30,494 nucleotides of DNA from a virus. The notes beneath the pieces are model-generated. The model did no database searches. It was not told the origin of the DNA and saw only the letters and a list, made by a program, of their open reading frames with translations. A program made the position numbers and the translations under genes. Of the stretch, positions 1 through 7,126 are shown piece by piece; position 1 is the first letter of the stretch, and every line of letters starts with the position of its first letter. Location: the IMG/VR virus record IMGVR_UViG_3300048927_000816, positions 1-30,494 of that record; one strand, written 5' to 3'.

Positions 1-441
1 TCGGTTACAAGTCCTTCTGGTGGCGTGGTGTTAATTACCCCTTTGCTTATAGGCGGGGAGCTTCCGACGCAAGAATTGTTAGATAAGATTTTAAATATAT
101 GCGATCCAAAGGATAAGCGACCCTTAACAGATCATGTAACCGTCTCAGCGCCCGTTGTACGGTCTTTTGATATTGGTTTGACTTACTGGATAGACATTAA
201 TAACTCTGCTTCTGCGGTGGCGATACAGACGGCTGTAAACGAAGCTGTGCAGGCTTATATCTTGTGGCAAAAATCTAAGCTTGGACGTAATATAAACCCC
301 TCAGAGTTGACCAGGCTTGTTATGCAGGCGGGGGCTTATAGGGTGGATATTATAAACCCATCTTATACAGCTATTGCTTTTAACGAGGTAGCTATAGCCG
401 ATCAAGTAACGGTGACCTATGGAGGGTTTACCGATGATTAA
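1..441 (+). CDS. Baseplate J-like protein, C-terminal part (5' end outside window)
   Basis: The frame is open from the first base, so this is the last ~146 residues of a longer protein. Its C-terminus (ELPTQELLDKILNICDPKDK, then a hydrophobic strand-rich stretch and a final GGFTDD) has the pattern of P2 gpJ / PBSX XkdT baseplate proteins, which form the wedge of contractile-tail baseplates. The next gene is tail protein I, the usual partner of J, and overlaps it by 8 bases, which fits translational coupling. The family is inferred from the pattern and the neighbour; the N-terminal domain cannot be seen. Any start at GTG 25 would lie inside the protein, not at its true beginning. Confidence 0.85.
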   Translation, partial: SVTSPSGGVVLITPLLIGGELPTQELLDKILNICDPKDKRPLTDHVTVSAPVVRSFDIGLTYWIDINNSASAVAIQTAVNEAVQAYILWQKSKLGRNINPSELTRLVMQAGAYRVDIINPSYTAIAFNEVAIADQVTVTYGGFTDD

Positions 442-1087
442 ACTTGATCAGGTCAGTTTGGCTGATTTATTACCACCTAACTTGCTTAGTGATGCCAAAG
501 TGAGAGCTGCTGTTCAGGCGATTGACAAGGAACAGCAAGCGATCACAAAAGAGGCTAAAAAGCTTTCCCTCATGTCCAATTTAGATACTCTGGATGAGCA
601 ATGGATCAACGAGCTTATCTGGCAATTTCATGTGGAGGGTGCAGAGCTTGCAAGCACCTTGGACGAAAAACGAAACCTTATACGAAACTTTATTGACATC
701 CATAGAACTAAAGGCACAAGGTATGCGCTTGAGAGAGTCATAGATTTGCTTGGCATGAGAGCAATCATAAGCGAGTGGTTTGAGCATGGCGGTGATCCGT
801 ATACCTTCAGGATTGAGGTTCTGGAAGTCACAAACAAAGGGCTGACAGAGGAGAAGTTGAAGCTACTGGACAGGCTCATCATAGAATACAAGAACACCCG
901 ATCAAGGTTAACTTCTATTAGGGTCTATTTGTCGTCCAAAGGTAGCATGTTTTATGCAATCAACACTTCAAGCGGTGAGTCAATAACCATTTACCCTTGG
1001 AGTGTGGGAGAGATTGAAACTAGAGGTCAACTTAAAATTGGACAGGCAACTCAAACAACGGAGCTTATAACCGTTTATCCTAACTAA
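434..1087 (+). CDS. Phage tail protein I (P2 gpI-like)
   Basis: A 217-residue protein of the P2 gpI type, a baseplate wedge component acting beside baseplate J. The N-terminus contains a typical gpI stretch: LLPPNLLSDAKVRAAVQAID, helices, then DEQWINELIWQFHVEGAE and a basic segment ending GTRYALERVIDLLG. ATG 434 is preferred over ATG 419 because GGAGGG at 421-426 lies 7 bases before it. It overlaps the J-like gene by 8 bases and is followed after a short gap by the fibre gene, the standard order in contractile-tailed Firmicutes phages. Length is within the family range. Confidence 0.88.
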   Translation: MIKLDQVSLADLLPPNLLSDAKVRAAVQAIDKEQQAITKEAKKLSLMSNLDTLDEQWINELIWQFHVEGAELASTLDEKRNLIRNFIDIHRTKGTRYALERVIDLLGMRAIISEWFEHGGDPYTFRIEVLEVTNKGLTEEKLKLLDRLIIEYKNTRSRLTSIRVYLSSKGSMFYAINTSSGESITIYPWSVGEIETRGQLKIGQATQTTELITVYPN

Positions 1088-1104
1088 ACAAAGGAGGTCA
1101 TACA

Positions 1105-2805
1105 GTGGCAGAGTCATTTTATTCAATTCTAACTAACATTGGAAAAGCCAAGATTGCCAATGCCCACGTATTAGGAACTCAAGTTACGTTTACAACTATG
1201 GCCGTAGGTGATGGCGGTGGAAGTTACTATAATCCCGTCGAAACCAAAACCGCACTTAAACATGAAGTGTGGCGAGGTAACATTAATGAAATTAGTACAG
1301 ACCCAGACAACCCGAACTGGATTGTAATTAATACTGTGATTGTTTCTAATGTCGGTGGCTTCATGGTAAGGGAGGTGGGAGTGTTTGACGCTGAAGGTGA
1401 CATGATCGCTATCGGTAAAGTGCCTGAAACTTTCAAGCCTGTTTTAGATAGCGGAAGTGCAAAGGATTTATATGTACGCCTGGTAATTGAGGTTACCAAC
1501 ACATCAAGCGTTACTCTTAAAGTTGACCCATCTATTACACTCGCAACTAAAAAATATGTAGATGAAAAGATTGCTTTAGTTACTATCCCAGATGCATCTT
1601 TAACCCAAAAAGGAAAAGTTATGCTATCTAATGCAGTTGATAGCGATAGTGAGAGTCAGGCAGCCACACCAAAAGCAGTTAAGGCAGCTACTTTACAAGC
1701 TAAAGCCTATACTGACGATCAAATCAGTCTAGTCACAGCAACAGGCATTCCGAAGTTAGTGAGCTATCCTTTACAAGTGACAGCAACCGAAGCCAATCAA
1801 ACCACATTCGATATTCCACTAGATACGTTTGACGTAGCAACTGACACACTGATTGTCATCATTAATCGGGCGTTTCTGGATGCTTCTCATTACACTGTCA
1901 AGACAGGTACTCGGGATGAAGCTGGGGAACTGGTCAAACGTGCTGAGGTTGAGCTTGCTAGGGGCGTTACTGTAGGTTCTAAGTTGTCTCTTATCGTGCT
2001 GAAGAACGTTCCAACCGGTGCAGATGGCTCAATCAACGGGGCTGTACTAGCAACAGATAGTGTTCCGATCAATAGAGTTAATGGGCTACAAGACAAGCTA
2101 GACGAGGCTTTTCAAGCTGGCAATGAGCGGAAATCAGAGTTAGTTGCTGCGCTTATTGCCAAAGGTATACAAGCAACTACAGATGATTCATGGAACGATT
2201 TGTTAGACAAGGTTGATAGTATTGTTAAAGCTACTGGAAATGCTGCCGTAGGAGACATTAGACAAGGCAAAACAGCTACAACAGATGAAGGCAATGTAGT
2301 TGGCACGTTACCTGTTAGGACTGGAGGTGCAGTTACACCTAGTAAAACTACTCAAACTAAACAGGCAGGGATTTATGATAGCGATATTGTTGTAGAAGGT
2401 AGCAGTAATTTGGTAGCAGGGAATATTCGTAGTGGGGTTAATATGTTTGGGGTCGTTGGTAGTTATTCTGGAAATATAAGAATTCATTCGGGCACTTTAT
2501 TTATTCCAGCTGGTAGTACAGCTAGTGATTTTTATCCAAGTCCTCCTAAAATGTTATGGTTAAATGGAGCTACCTCAGCAAGTTATACTGGACAGTATTC
2601 TTTCGATAATACTGCTGTTTATATTTTGTACAGTGAATTAAATGTCGAGCCAAGTAGTCAATACAGACAATATAGTAATTATGGTTCGAGTTCAATAAGT
2701 CCAAATATTGTTTTGAATAGTCCATTATGGCAAACAAATCAGTTGGTTTATAGAAATCTAAATAGTAGCTTTGCACTATTTGTAAGAGGACTCGTAGTAT
2801 ATTAA
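1105..2805 (+). CDS. Tail fibre protein 1 (collar-type N-terminus)
   Basis: A 566-residue protein starting at GTG 1105 with AAGGAGG at 1091-1097. The first ~150 residues (FYSILTNIGKAKIANAHVLG, MAVGDGGG, then FMVREVGVFDAEGDMIAIG) match the phage tail-collar fibre N-terminal family that attaches a fibre to the baseplate. Residues 150-200 (KKYVDEKIALV, LTQKGKVMLSNAVDSDSESQ, ATPKAVKAA) are the usual fibre repeat. Residues ~380-454 form a block almost repeated in the next fibre gene. The last ~110 residues are rich in Ser, Tyr and Asn and unrelated to fibre 2, as expected for a receptor-binding tip. Function is host recognition, by family; the receptor is unknown. Confidence 0.88.
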   Translation: MAESFYSILTNIGKAKIANAHVLGTQVTFTTMAVGDGGGSYYNPVETKTALKHEVWRGNINEISTDPDNPNWIVINTVIVSNVGGFMVREVGVFDAEGDMIAIGKVPETFKPVLDSGSAKDLYVRLVIEVTNTSSVTLKVDPSITLATKKYVDEKIALVTIPDASLTQKGKVMLSNAVDSDSESQAATPKAVKAATLQAKAYTDDQISLVTATGIPKLVSYPLQVTATEANQTTFDIPLDTFDVATDTLIVIINRAFLDASHYTVKTGTRDEAGELVKRAEVELARGVTVGSKLSLIVLKNVPTGADGSINGAVLATDSVPINRVNGLQDKLDEAFQAGNERKSELVAALIAKGIQATTDDSWNDLLDKVDSIVKATGNAAVGDIRQGKTATTDEGNVVGTLPVRTGGAVTPSKTTQTKQAGIYDSDIVVEGSSNLVAGNIRSGVNMFGVVGSYSGNIRIHSGTLFIPAGSTASDFYPSPPKMLWLNGATSASYTGQYSFDNTAVYILYSELNVEPSSQYRQYSNYGSSSISPNIVLNSPLWQTNQLVYRNLNSSFALFVRGLVVY

Positions 2806-2820
2806 AAGGAGGAATTGATT

Positions 2821-3066
2821 ATGTTAGATTTCTTATCAAGTTATTTTATAGTTGATCGTCGTCAAACTAGAATTTATTTTACTAATACTTATTTAAATAA
2901 TGAAGGTGAAACTGTTTATTACGATATAATTGTTCCGATAGAAACTTTTATCTCAATGTTTGAAGAACAAATAAAAAGTGCAATGGAGAACGGAACAGAC
3001 CTTATGGATGAAATTAAAACCTGTGACCCAGAAAATAAGCTAGGATATAACAATTTAATCTTGTAA
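2821..3066 (+). CDS. Fibre-associated small protein, copy A
   Basis: An 81-residue protein with ATG 2821 behind AAAGGAGG at 2806-2812. It begins MLDFLSSYFIVDRRQTRIYF and ends DPENKLGYNNLIL, and has two paralogues in this window (3962-4195 and 4334-4579) with the same N- and C-terminal signatures around a variable middle. I do not recognise the family. Its position directly after a fibre gene, repeated for copy B, suggests a fibre assembly chaperone or small accessory tip subunit. No signal peptide or membrane segment is evident. The function is inference from context only. Confidence 0.8.
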   Translation: MLDFLSSYFIVDRRQTRIYFTNTYLNNEGETVYYDIIVPIETFISMFEEQIKSAMENGTDLMDEIKTCDPENKLGYNNLIL

Positions 3067-3089
3067 ATTTAAGGGAGGGGCCTGTATAC

Positions 3090-3965
3090 ATGGATGGAAT
3101 CACGCTTCAAGAAATGTCTGACGAGACAGTTCAGCAGCTTCATGCTAATTATGTCCGTCAACCTGCATTCGCTCATACAGAAGGTACAGCAGCAGACTAT
3201 GCGGTTACGTTAGAACCTGCACCTACAAGTTTGGTAGATGGCTTCGGGATTACTATAGTGCCGCACGTAGCTAATGCAGATAATCCAACACTAAATATTA
3301 ATGGACTTGGTGATATTGCTCTTAAAGATCAAAAGGGCAATCCTTATGTAGCAGGGAAGTTGCAGATAGGTAAGCCCTACACCTTCCGCAAAGTCGGTAC
3401 AGATTTTTTGGCAGATAGCTCTGGTGGGTCAGGTGATGCAGTAGCAGGAGACATCAGAGCAGGAAAAACAGCAACAACGGATAATGGGGATGTAGTTGGT
3501 ACATTACCTGTAAGGACTGGCAGTACAGTTACACCTAGTACAGTAAACCAAACAAAGCAAGCAGGGATTTATGATAATGATATTGTGGTACAGGGTAGTT
3601 CTAATTTAGTTGCAGGGAATATTAAGAAGGGGACGAATATGTTTGGGGTGGTGGGCACGTATGAGGGGAAGTCGGTTGGTACAATGTCATCGGCAGAGTA
3701 TTTATATGTTCCTGTAAGTTCGACAGTAAGTGTTCCAACGCCTTCGACAATGGATTTTGTATATGGGTGTCGTTATGGTTTTTCTTCTAGTTTAGCCGTA
3801 GGAATGTATGATTCTAATAATAATCAAGGACAGAGTTGTTCCATTCATAACGGTCGAGATGTTGTAAGAATTCTCATTAATTTATCGGGTGCATGTAGCA
3901 TTCAGAATAATGCTGATAGTTCTATTGCGGGATACTATATAATTACTGGGAGGAATAAAGTATGA
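3090..3965 (+). CDS. Tail fibre protein 2
   Basis: A 291-residue protein starting at ATG 3090 with GGGAGGGG at 3073-3080. It lacks the collar N-terminus of fibre 1. Residues 1-40 are helical, ~40-110 (DGFGITIVPHVANADNPTLN, LKDQKGNPYVAGKL) resemble short phage fibre/head-decoration repeats, and ~116-191 repeat the block of fibre 1 (RAGKTATTD, GTLPVRTG, KQAGIYDNDIVV, GSSNLVAGNIK, NMFGVVG). The tip, ~195-291, is a distinct sequence with GRDVVRILINLSGACSI. It overlaps the next gene by 4 bases. It is probably a second receptor-binding or adaptor fibre that shares a stalk module with fibre 1. Confidence 0.8.
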   Translation: MDGITLQEMSDETVQQLHANYVRQPAFAHTEGTAADYAVTLEPAPTSLVDGFGITIVPHVANADNPTLNINGLGDIALKDQKGNPYVAGKLQIGKPYTFRKVGTDFLADSSGGSGDAVAGDIRAGKTATTDNGDVVGTLPVRTGSTVTPSTVNQTKQAGIYDNDIVVQGSSNLVAGNIKKGTNMFGVVGTYEGKSVGTMSSAEYLYVPVSSTVSVPTPSTMDFVYGCRYGFSSSLAVGMYDSNNNQGQSCSIHNGRDVVRILINLSGACSIQNNADSSIAGYYIITGRNKV

Positions 3966-4195
3966 ATGAATTTTTATCGAACTATTTTATCATGGATCGT
4001 AGACAAACAAGGATATATTTTATTGTAGTTTCGCCAGATGGAACTGAATTTGATGGGACTGTTATGGTTGACAAATTCATTGAATTGTTTGAAATACCTC
4101 TTCAAAAAGCCATTGACAACAACACTGAACCAATGGACGAAATCAGAGCTTTTGATCCAGAAAACAAGCTAGGCTATAACGAGTTAATCGTCTAA
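3962..4195 (+). CDS. Fibre-associated small protein, copy B
   Basis: A 77-residue paralogue of the gene at 2821-3066. It starts MNEFLSNYFIMDRRQTRIYF and ends DPENKLGYNELIV. ATG 3962 overlaps the stop of fibre 2 (ATGA), so translation is probably coupled to that fibre. The middle (FDGTVMVDKFIELFEIPLQK) diverges from copy A more than the ends do. The fibre-then-small-gene pairing occurs twice, which supports a joint function such as specific fibre folding or trimer capping. The family is not recognised. Confidence 0.78.
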   Translation: MNEFLSNYFIMDRRQTRIYFIVVSPDGTEFDGTVMVDKFIELFEIPLQKAIDNNTEPMDEIRAFDPENKLGYNELIV

Positions 4196-4333
4196 GAACT
4201 AATTGCCCCACTGAGTTCTTCAGGAGGGTAATTTCTATGTGAAATTTTTGCCAAAAAAGTTGAGAATTTTTGCCATAAATTTTGCGCCGCTACAGAAATT
4301 GAGACGGATATTTCAGACGAACGTGTACAGGAA
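4196..4333 (+). other. Probable deletion scar where a third fibre gene would stand
   Basis: By analogy with copies A and B a fibre gene is expected here, but only 138 bases remain. AGGAGGG at 4222-4228 is followed by ATG 4237 that meets TGA at once, so the start leads nowhere. A 33-codon frame from GTG 4239 ends at 4340, overlapping the next start; it is rich in Lys, Phe and Arg and looks accidental. Two near-copies of GAATTTTTGCCA (4241-4252 and 4263-4274 areas) lie inside. I read this as the junction left after loss of a fibre gene. A short leader peptide coupled to copy C is the alternative. Confidence 0.45.
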
Positions 4334-4579
4334 ATGTTAGATTTTATATCAACTTATTTTATAATGGATCGACGTAAGACTAGAATATATTTTATTGGTC
4401 ATGCAGAGGATGACAAAGGCAATGTTGTTGAATACGACATTATCTCTGATGCAATTCCGTTCGTTAAGATTAAGTTAATTCCAATCACTAAATCAATGAA
4501 AAACGGAACTGATTTAATGAATGAGATTAGGCTACATGATCCAGAGAATCAACATGGTTTCAATAATCTGATATTATAG
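4334..4579 (+). CDS. Fibre-associated small protein, copy C
   Basis: An 81-residue paralogue of copies A and B, beginning MLDFISTYFIMDRRKTRIYF and ending DPENQHGFNNLIL. Unlike the other two it has no fibre gene in front and no good ribosome binding site near ATG 4334. Expression may depend on coupling to the short frame ending at 4340. It closes the structural operon: a hairpin and T-run follow at 4586. It may be a relic of a third fibre cassette kept because of recent duplication, or still functional; the reading frame is intact. Confidence 0.68.
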   Translation: MLDFISTYFIMDRRKTRIYFIGHAEDDKGNVVEYDIISDAIPFVKIKLIPITKSMKNGTDLMNEIRLHDPENQHGFNNLIL

Positions 4580-4585
4580 CAGACA

Positions 4586-4604
4586 GCGCCTAAAGGCGTT
4601 TTTA
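4586..4604 (+). terminator. Probable rho-independent terminator after tail genes
   Basis: CGCC (4587-4590), loop TAAA, GGCG (4595-4598) and a run of five T. The stem is short but GC-only, placed directly after the last small fibre-associated gene. It may only partly terminate, letting some transcripts continue into the lysis genes. Confidence 0.5.
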
Positions 4605-4608
4605 TTTT

Positions 4609-4631
4609 GCCCTCTGAGCCGATCAGGGGGC
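4609..4631 (+). other. Hairpin before the lysis cassette
   Basis: GCCCTCTGA (4609-4617) pairs with TCAGGGGGC (4623-4631) with one G-T wobble and a five-base loop. There is no strong T-run behind it, so an mRNA-stabilising or processing hairpin between tail and lysis genes is as likely as a terminator. Confidence 0.45.
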
Positions 4632-4656
4632 AATTTTAGTGGAGCGAGGGATGAGG

Positions 4657-4944
4657 ATGGAGTTTTCAGTTATTCTTGCTGTTATTACGGCTCTTAGTGG
4701 TATGGCTTTAGGATGGATGGGCAGGACACGCACAATTCGGCAGGATGCAGCCCACGATGCAGGCACAGTGTCAGCCCTTCAAACAGACCTAGAGTATATT
4801 AGACGCGGTGTGGATGATATTAGGTTAGATCAGCGTGTACAAAGTCAACGTATTGACGTATTAAGTGAACGTGTCACACGAATTGAAGAATCTAGTAAGT
4901 CGCTTCACAAGCGTACTGATGAGTTGAGGAATTTAATAAGTTAA
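4657..4944 (+). CDS. XhlA-like membrane-anchored lysis protein
   Basis: A protein of about 95 residues. Residues 1-20 are a hydrophobic helix (EFSVILAVITALSGMALGWM), followed by a long charged helical region with coiled-coil spacing (LQTDLEYIRRGVDDIRLDQR, VLSERVTRIEES, LHKRTDELRNLIS). This is the architecture of PBSX XhlA, a small membrane protein that works with holin and amidase in host lysis. ATG 4657 has GAGGG at 4646-4650; GTG 4639 and ATG 4651 are other possible starts. The amidase starts 15 bases after the stop. The assignment rests on topology and position rather than motifs. Confidence 0.7.
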   Translation: MEFSVILAVITALSGMALGWMGRTRTIRQDAAHDAGTVSALQTDLEYIRRGVDDIRLDQRVQSQRIDVLSERVTRIEESSKSLHKRTDELRNLIS

Positions 4945-4958
4945 ATGGAGGGTCTACA

Positions 4959-5873
4959 TTGGACAAAACCAAATACAAAATTGAACGTCGCTACATTACT
5001 AAGCGTTCCAATACAAGACCAGGTACTCGGTTAAAAACGGGTAGCCCGGTCTTTTTTGTTGCCCACGATACAGGCAATCCGGGCGCAGGAGCAGAAAATC
5101 ACTATAGCTACTTTAACACACAAAAAGATAGAAGCGCCTCGGCACATGTCTTTATTGATGACAAAATGATACTAGAAATCATCCCAACAGGAACTGGAGG
5201 TGATCCTGCGGAAAAAGCATGGCACGTACTTTACAATGTGACGACAGATAATGAACGTTTTGGATATGACAGCAATGATGCCGCATTAGGGATTGAGTTA
5301 TGTTATGGGGCTAATAAAAATAACAGCATCAATTTCGACGAAGCCTATAAACGCTTTGTTTGGTATCTAGCTTACTGCTGTGATAAGTGGGGCAAGAATC
5401 CTTTTGTACACATTCCGTCGCATAAGCAGTTAGATCCTGCCCGTAAACGTGATGTAGATCAGGCACTGGCTTTATACGGTAAGACATTAAAGGATTTATT
5501 GAATGATGTGGCAGCGGAACTTAAAGCAGTACCACAAGTCACATTAGACTTTGTACCACTTGATAAGAGCATAGCTGAGTCACTGATTAAGGAATATATT
5601 TCTCCTGCTTGGTTTGCGTATAAAGGGGATAAAGATGGGCAACAGCATTTCCACAACTTGGCCAACAATTTAAGACTTAATGCAGGTCTGCCTGTAAATG
5701 GTGTTGTATCACCATTAGCTAAGCTTCACAAGAGCAATGCACAGGAGATAATTTTTAGGTGGCTATCTCCTGCTTGGTTTGCTGCAAAAGAAGCTGGCAA
5801 CAGCGACACAGCCAATCAATTAAATACTACAGCTAACCAGTTAAGACGTGCTGCTGGATTACCTATTGAGTAA
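4959..5873 (+). CDS. N-acetylmuramoyl-L-alanine amidase (endolysin) with two C-terminal repeats
   Basis: The 304-residue phage endolysin. It cleaves the amide bond between N-acetylmuramic acid and L-alanine in peptidoglycan. Start TTG 4959 has GGAGGG at 4947-4952. Residues ~30-170 are an Amidase_2/PGRP-type zinc domain: FFVAHDTGNPG with H36, AWHV with H89, ALGIEL with E113, and HKQLDPARKRD with H155 and D165; H36 and H155 are the likely zinc ligands. Residues ~212-248 and 267-304 are tandem repeats sharing SPAWFA, then NxLR and AGLP, probably a wall-binding module. It has no signal peptide, so export relies on the holin. Confidence 0.92.
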   Translation: MDKTKYKIERRYITKRSNTRPGTRLKTGSPVFFVAHDTGNPGAGAENHYSYFNTQKDRSASAHVFIDDKMILEIIPTGTGGDPAEKAWHVLYNVTTDNERFGYDSNDAALGIELCYGANKNNSINFDEAYKRFVWYLAYCCDKWGKNPFVHIPSHKQLDPARKRDVDQALALYGKTLKDLLNDVAAELKAVPQVTLDFVPLDKSIAESLIKEYISPAWFAYKGDKDGQQHFHNLANNLRLNAGLPVNGVVSPLAKLHKSNAQEIIFRWLSPAWFAAKEAGNSDTANQLNTTANQLRRAAGLPIE

Positions 5874-5897
5874 ATAATATTGAGAGGATTGAGTGAA

Positions 5898-6176
5898 ATG
5901 GAAAATCAAAATTTAACAGAAGTATTTGCTTTTGCTTCTTTGTTATCAGTGTTTGTACTAGCCATAGTACAATTAGTTAAAGTTGCCGTTAACGTGCCCA
6001 AAAATATTTTACCTCTTGTAGGTTTAGGGGTTGGATTAGTAATTGGTCTAGTCTCCTTTCCATTTACTGATTTAGAGCTTGTATTACGTTTGTGGGCTGG
6101 AGGATTGGCAGGACTAAGCGCAACGGGATTATTTGAACTTGCTTTTAATAAGCGAAATGGAAATACAAAAGAATAA
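5898..6176 (+). CDS. Holin
   Basis: A 92-residue protein with a hydrophobic segment at ~8-30 (VFAFASLLSVFVLAIVQLVK), a second at ~38-58 (ILPLVGLGVGLVIGLVSF) and a third, weaker one around LRLWAGGLAGLSATGLFEL, ending in a charged tail (KRNGNTKE). Size, topology and position behind the amidase are those of phage holins, which permeabilise the membrane and release the endolysin. ATG 5898 is preferred over TTG 5880; GAGAGG lies at 5882-5887, and spacing is slightly long. It closes the plus-strand lysis cassette. Confidence 0.8.
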   Translation: MENQNLTEVFAFASLLSVFVLAIVQLVKVAVNVPKNILPLVGLGVGLVIGLVSFPFTDLELVLRLWAGGLAGLSATGLFELAFNKRNGNTKE

Positions 6177-6180
6177 ATTC

Positions 6181-6212
6181 TATAGCTCACATACTCAATT
6201 CAGTGAGCTATA
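6181..6212. terminator. Inverted repeat between convergent genes
   Basis: A perfect 10-base inverted repeat, TATAGCTCAC (6181-6190) and GTGAGCTATA (6203-6212), lies exactly between the holin stop and the stop of the minus-strand gene. A bidirectional terminator is likely from position; T-runs are poor on both sides. Confidence 0.55.
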
Positions 6213-6221
6213 GTTACTAAA

Positions 6222-6896
6222 TTATCCAAATATTCTTATTACTTCATTAATAACTTTTAATCCTGGAAGATAATCTTCAAGTACACTATTCATCAATTGG
6301 GCTATTAATATATCTCTTTGTTCTTCCAACTTTTCTTCTAGTTCTTTACGTTTGTTTTCAGGATAGTCATTGTTTGATTCAGGCTTGAAGTCAAATGAAG
6401 GAACTTCAATTTTTGATACATCTTGTGTTATATTTACAACTAAACGTGTTATCCACTCTGTCCTATATAAATCTTGTGAGACATTTCGCAGAATGATATG
6501 GATTAGAATTTGACATGAGATTTCTTTCCCGTCAAATCCCAAGTTTACTTTAGGTATACCTCTAAGACCAAGGTCTAAAAGAAATTGAAGTTTATCTTCT
6601 AGATATGTTTCACAGAAACTTTCTGCCTTCTCAAGTATCTTTCTTTTTAATTGTTCTTGATCGAGTGTAGAGTTTAACACATCAAGTCTTTTAACAGTTT
6701 CTTCAAGATAACGTTTTCCTTCTTCGGTAAGCTGTTTTTCACCTTCGTCTTTTGCTTTCTCAATGACTTTAGCAAAATCCTTGGAAGACACCTGTTTTCC
6801 TTGTTTTAATGCGTCATTAAGATTACCAACAACACCTCCAAATGTACCATTAAACACATTACCCAGACCTCTTCCAAGATCACCTAAATTAGGCAT
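6222..6896 (-). CDS. Unrecognised 224-residue protein (moron candidate)
   Basis: A single minus-strand gene between the plus-strand lysis cassette and the late terminator at 7023-7057. The first ~35 residues are glycine-rich and amphipathic (LGRGLGNVFNGTFGGVVG), with GxxxG spacing. A charged helical stretch (~45-105) follows, then a strand-rich middle (IPKVNLGFDGKEISCQILIH) and a helical Glu/Lys-rich C-terminal part (ENKRKELEEKLEEQRDILIA). No classical signal peptide. AAAGGATGTGAGG lies just upstream of the ATG; a TATAAT box is at 6927-6932. I do not recognise the family. Its strand and position suggest a lysogeny-expressed cargo gene. Confidence 0.82.
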   Translation of the reverse strand: MPNLGDLGRGLGNVFNGTFGGVVGNLNDALKQGKQVSSKDFAKVIEKAKDEGEKQLTEEGKRYLEETVKRLDVLNSTLDQEQLKRKILEKAESFCETYLEDKLQFLLDLGLRGIPKVNLGFDGKEISCQILIHIILRNVSQDLYRTEWITRLVVNITQDVSKIEVPSFDFKPESNNDYPENKRKELEEKLEEQRDILIAQLMNSVLEDYLPGLKVINEVIRIFG

Positions 6897-7022
6897 TGCC
6901 TCACATCCTTTTGTTTTAATCTTTCGATTATAGAATTTCCTGATTACTGGATATTATTCTTGAAGATATTTATAGTCCATCCTAATAAACTATTATTTAA
7001 TTAAATACGAAGCATAGGTAAA

Positions 7023-7057
7023 GCCCATCATCCTTAAATGGTTGGTGGGCTTTTTTT
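7023..7057 (+). terminator. Strong rho-independent terminator
   Basis: GCCCATCA (7023-7030) and TGGTGGGC (7043-7050), a stem with one internal wobble, followed by seven T (7051-7057). It is oriented for plus-strand transcripts, yet the nearest plus-strand gene upstream is the holin, ending 850 bases earlier. It is probably the original end of the late operon, separated from it by insertion of the minus-strand gene at 6222-6896. Confidence 0.8.
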
Positions 7058-7062
7058 AGTTA

Positions 7063-7091
7063 TTGAAGTAGGAACGTTTGTTCTATATAAT
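7063..7091 (+). promoter_or_regulatory. Promoter with LexA-type SOS box in the spacer
   Basis: TTGAAG (7063-7068), a 17-base spacer and TATAAT (7086-7091). The spacer contains GAAC-GTTT-GTTC (7072-7083), which matches the core GAAC-N4-GTTC of the Bacillus LexA (DinR) box; the outer bases and one inner base differ from the full consensus CGAACRNRYGTTYG. LexA bound here would block the promoter, so the downstream gene is predicted to be DNA-damage inducible. Confidence 0.75.
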
Positions 7092-7126
7092 TAGGTACTA
7101 GATAATTTATTTTGAACGGAGTGTTT

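Noticed and set aside
581-897. Antisense frames across tail protein I
   Set aside because: They lie opposite a clear coding gene, have no ribosome sites, and their composition follows the sense gene.
2236-3665. Repeated blocks in the fibre genes as a possible CRISPR-like or tandem repeat array
   Set aside because: Only two copies, in frame and coding for a shared protein domain; no spacers or regular units.
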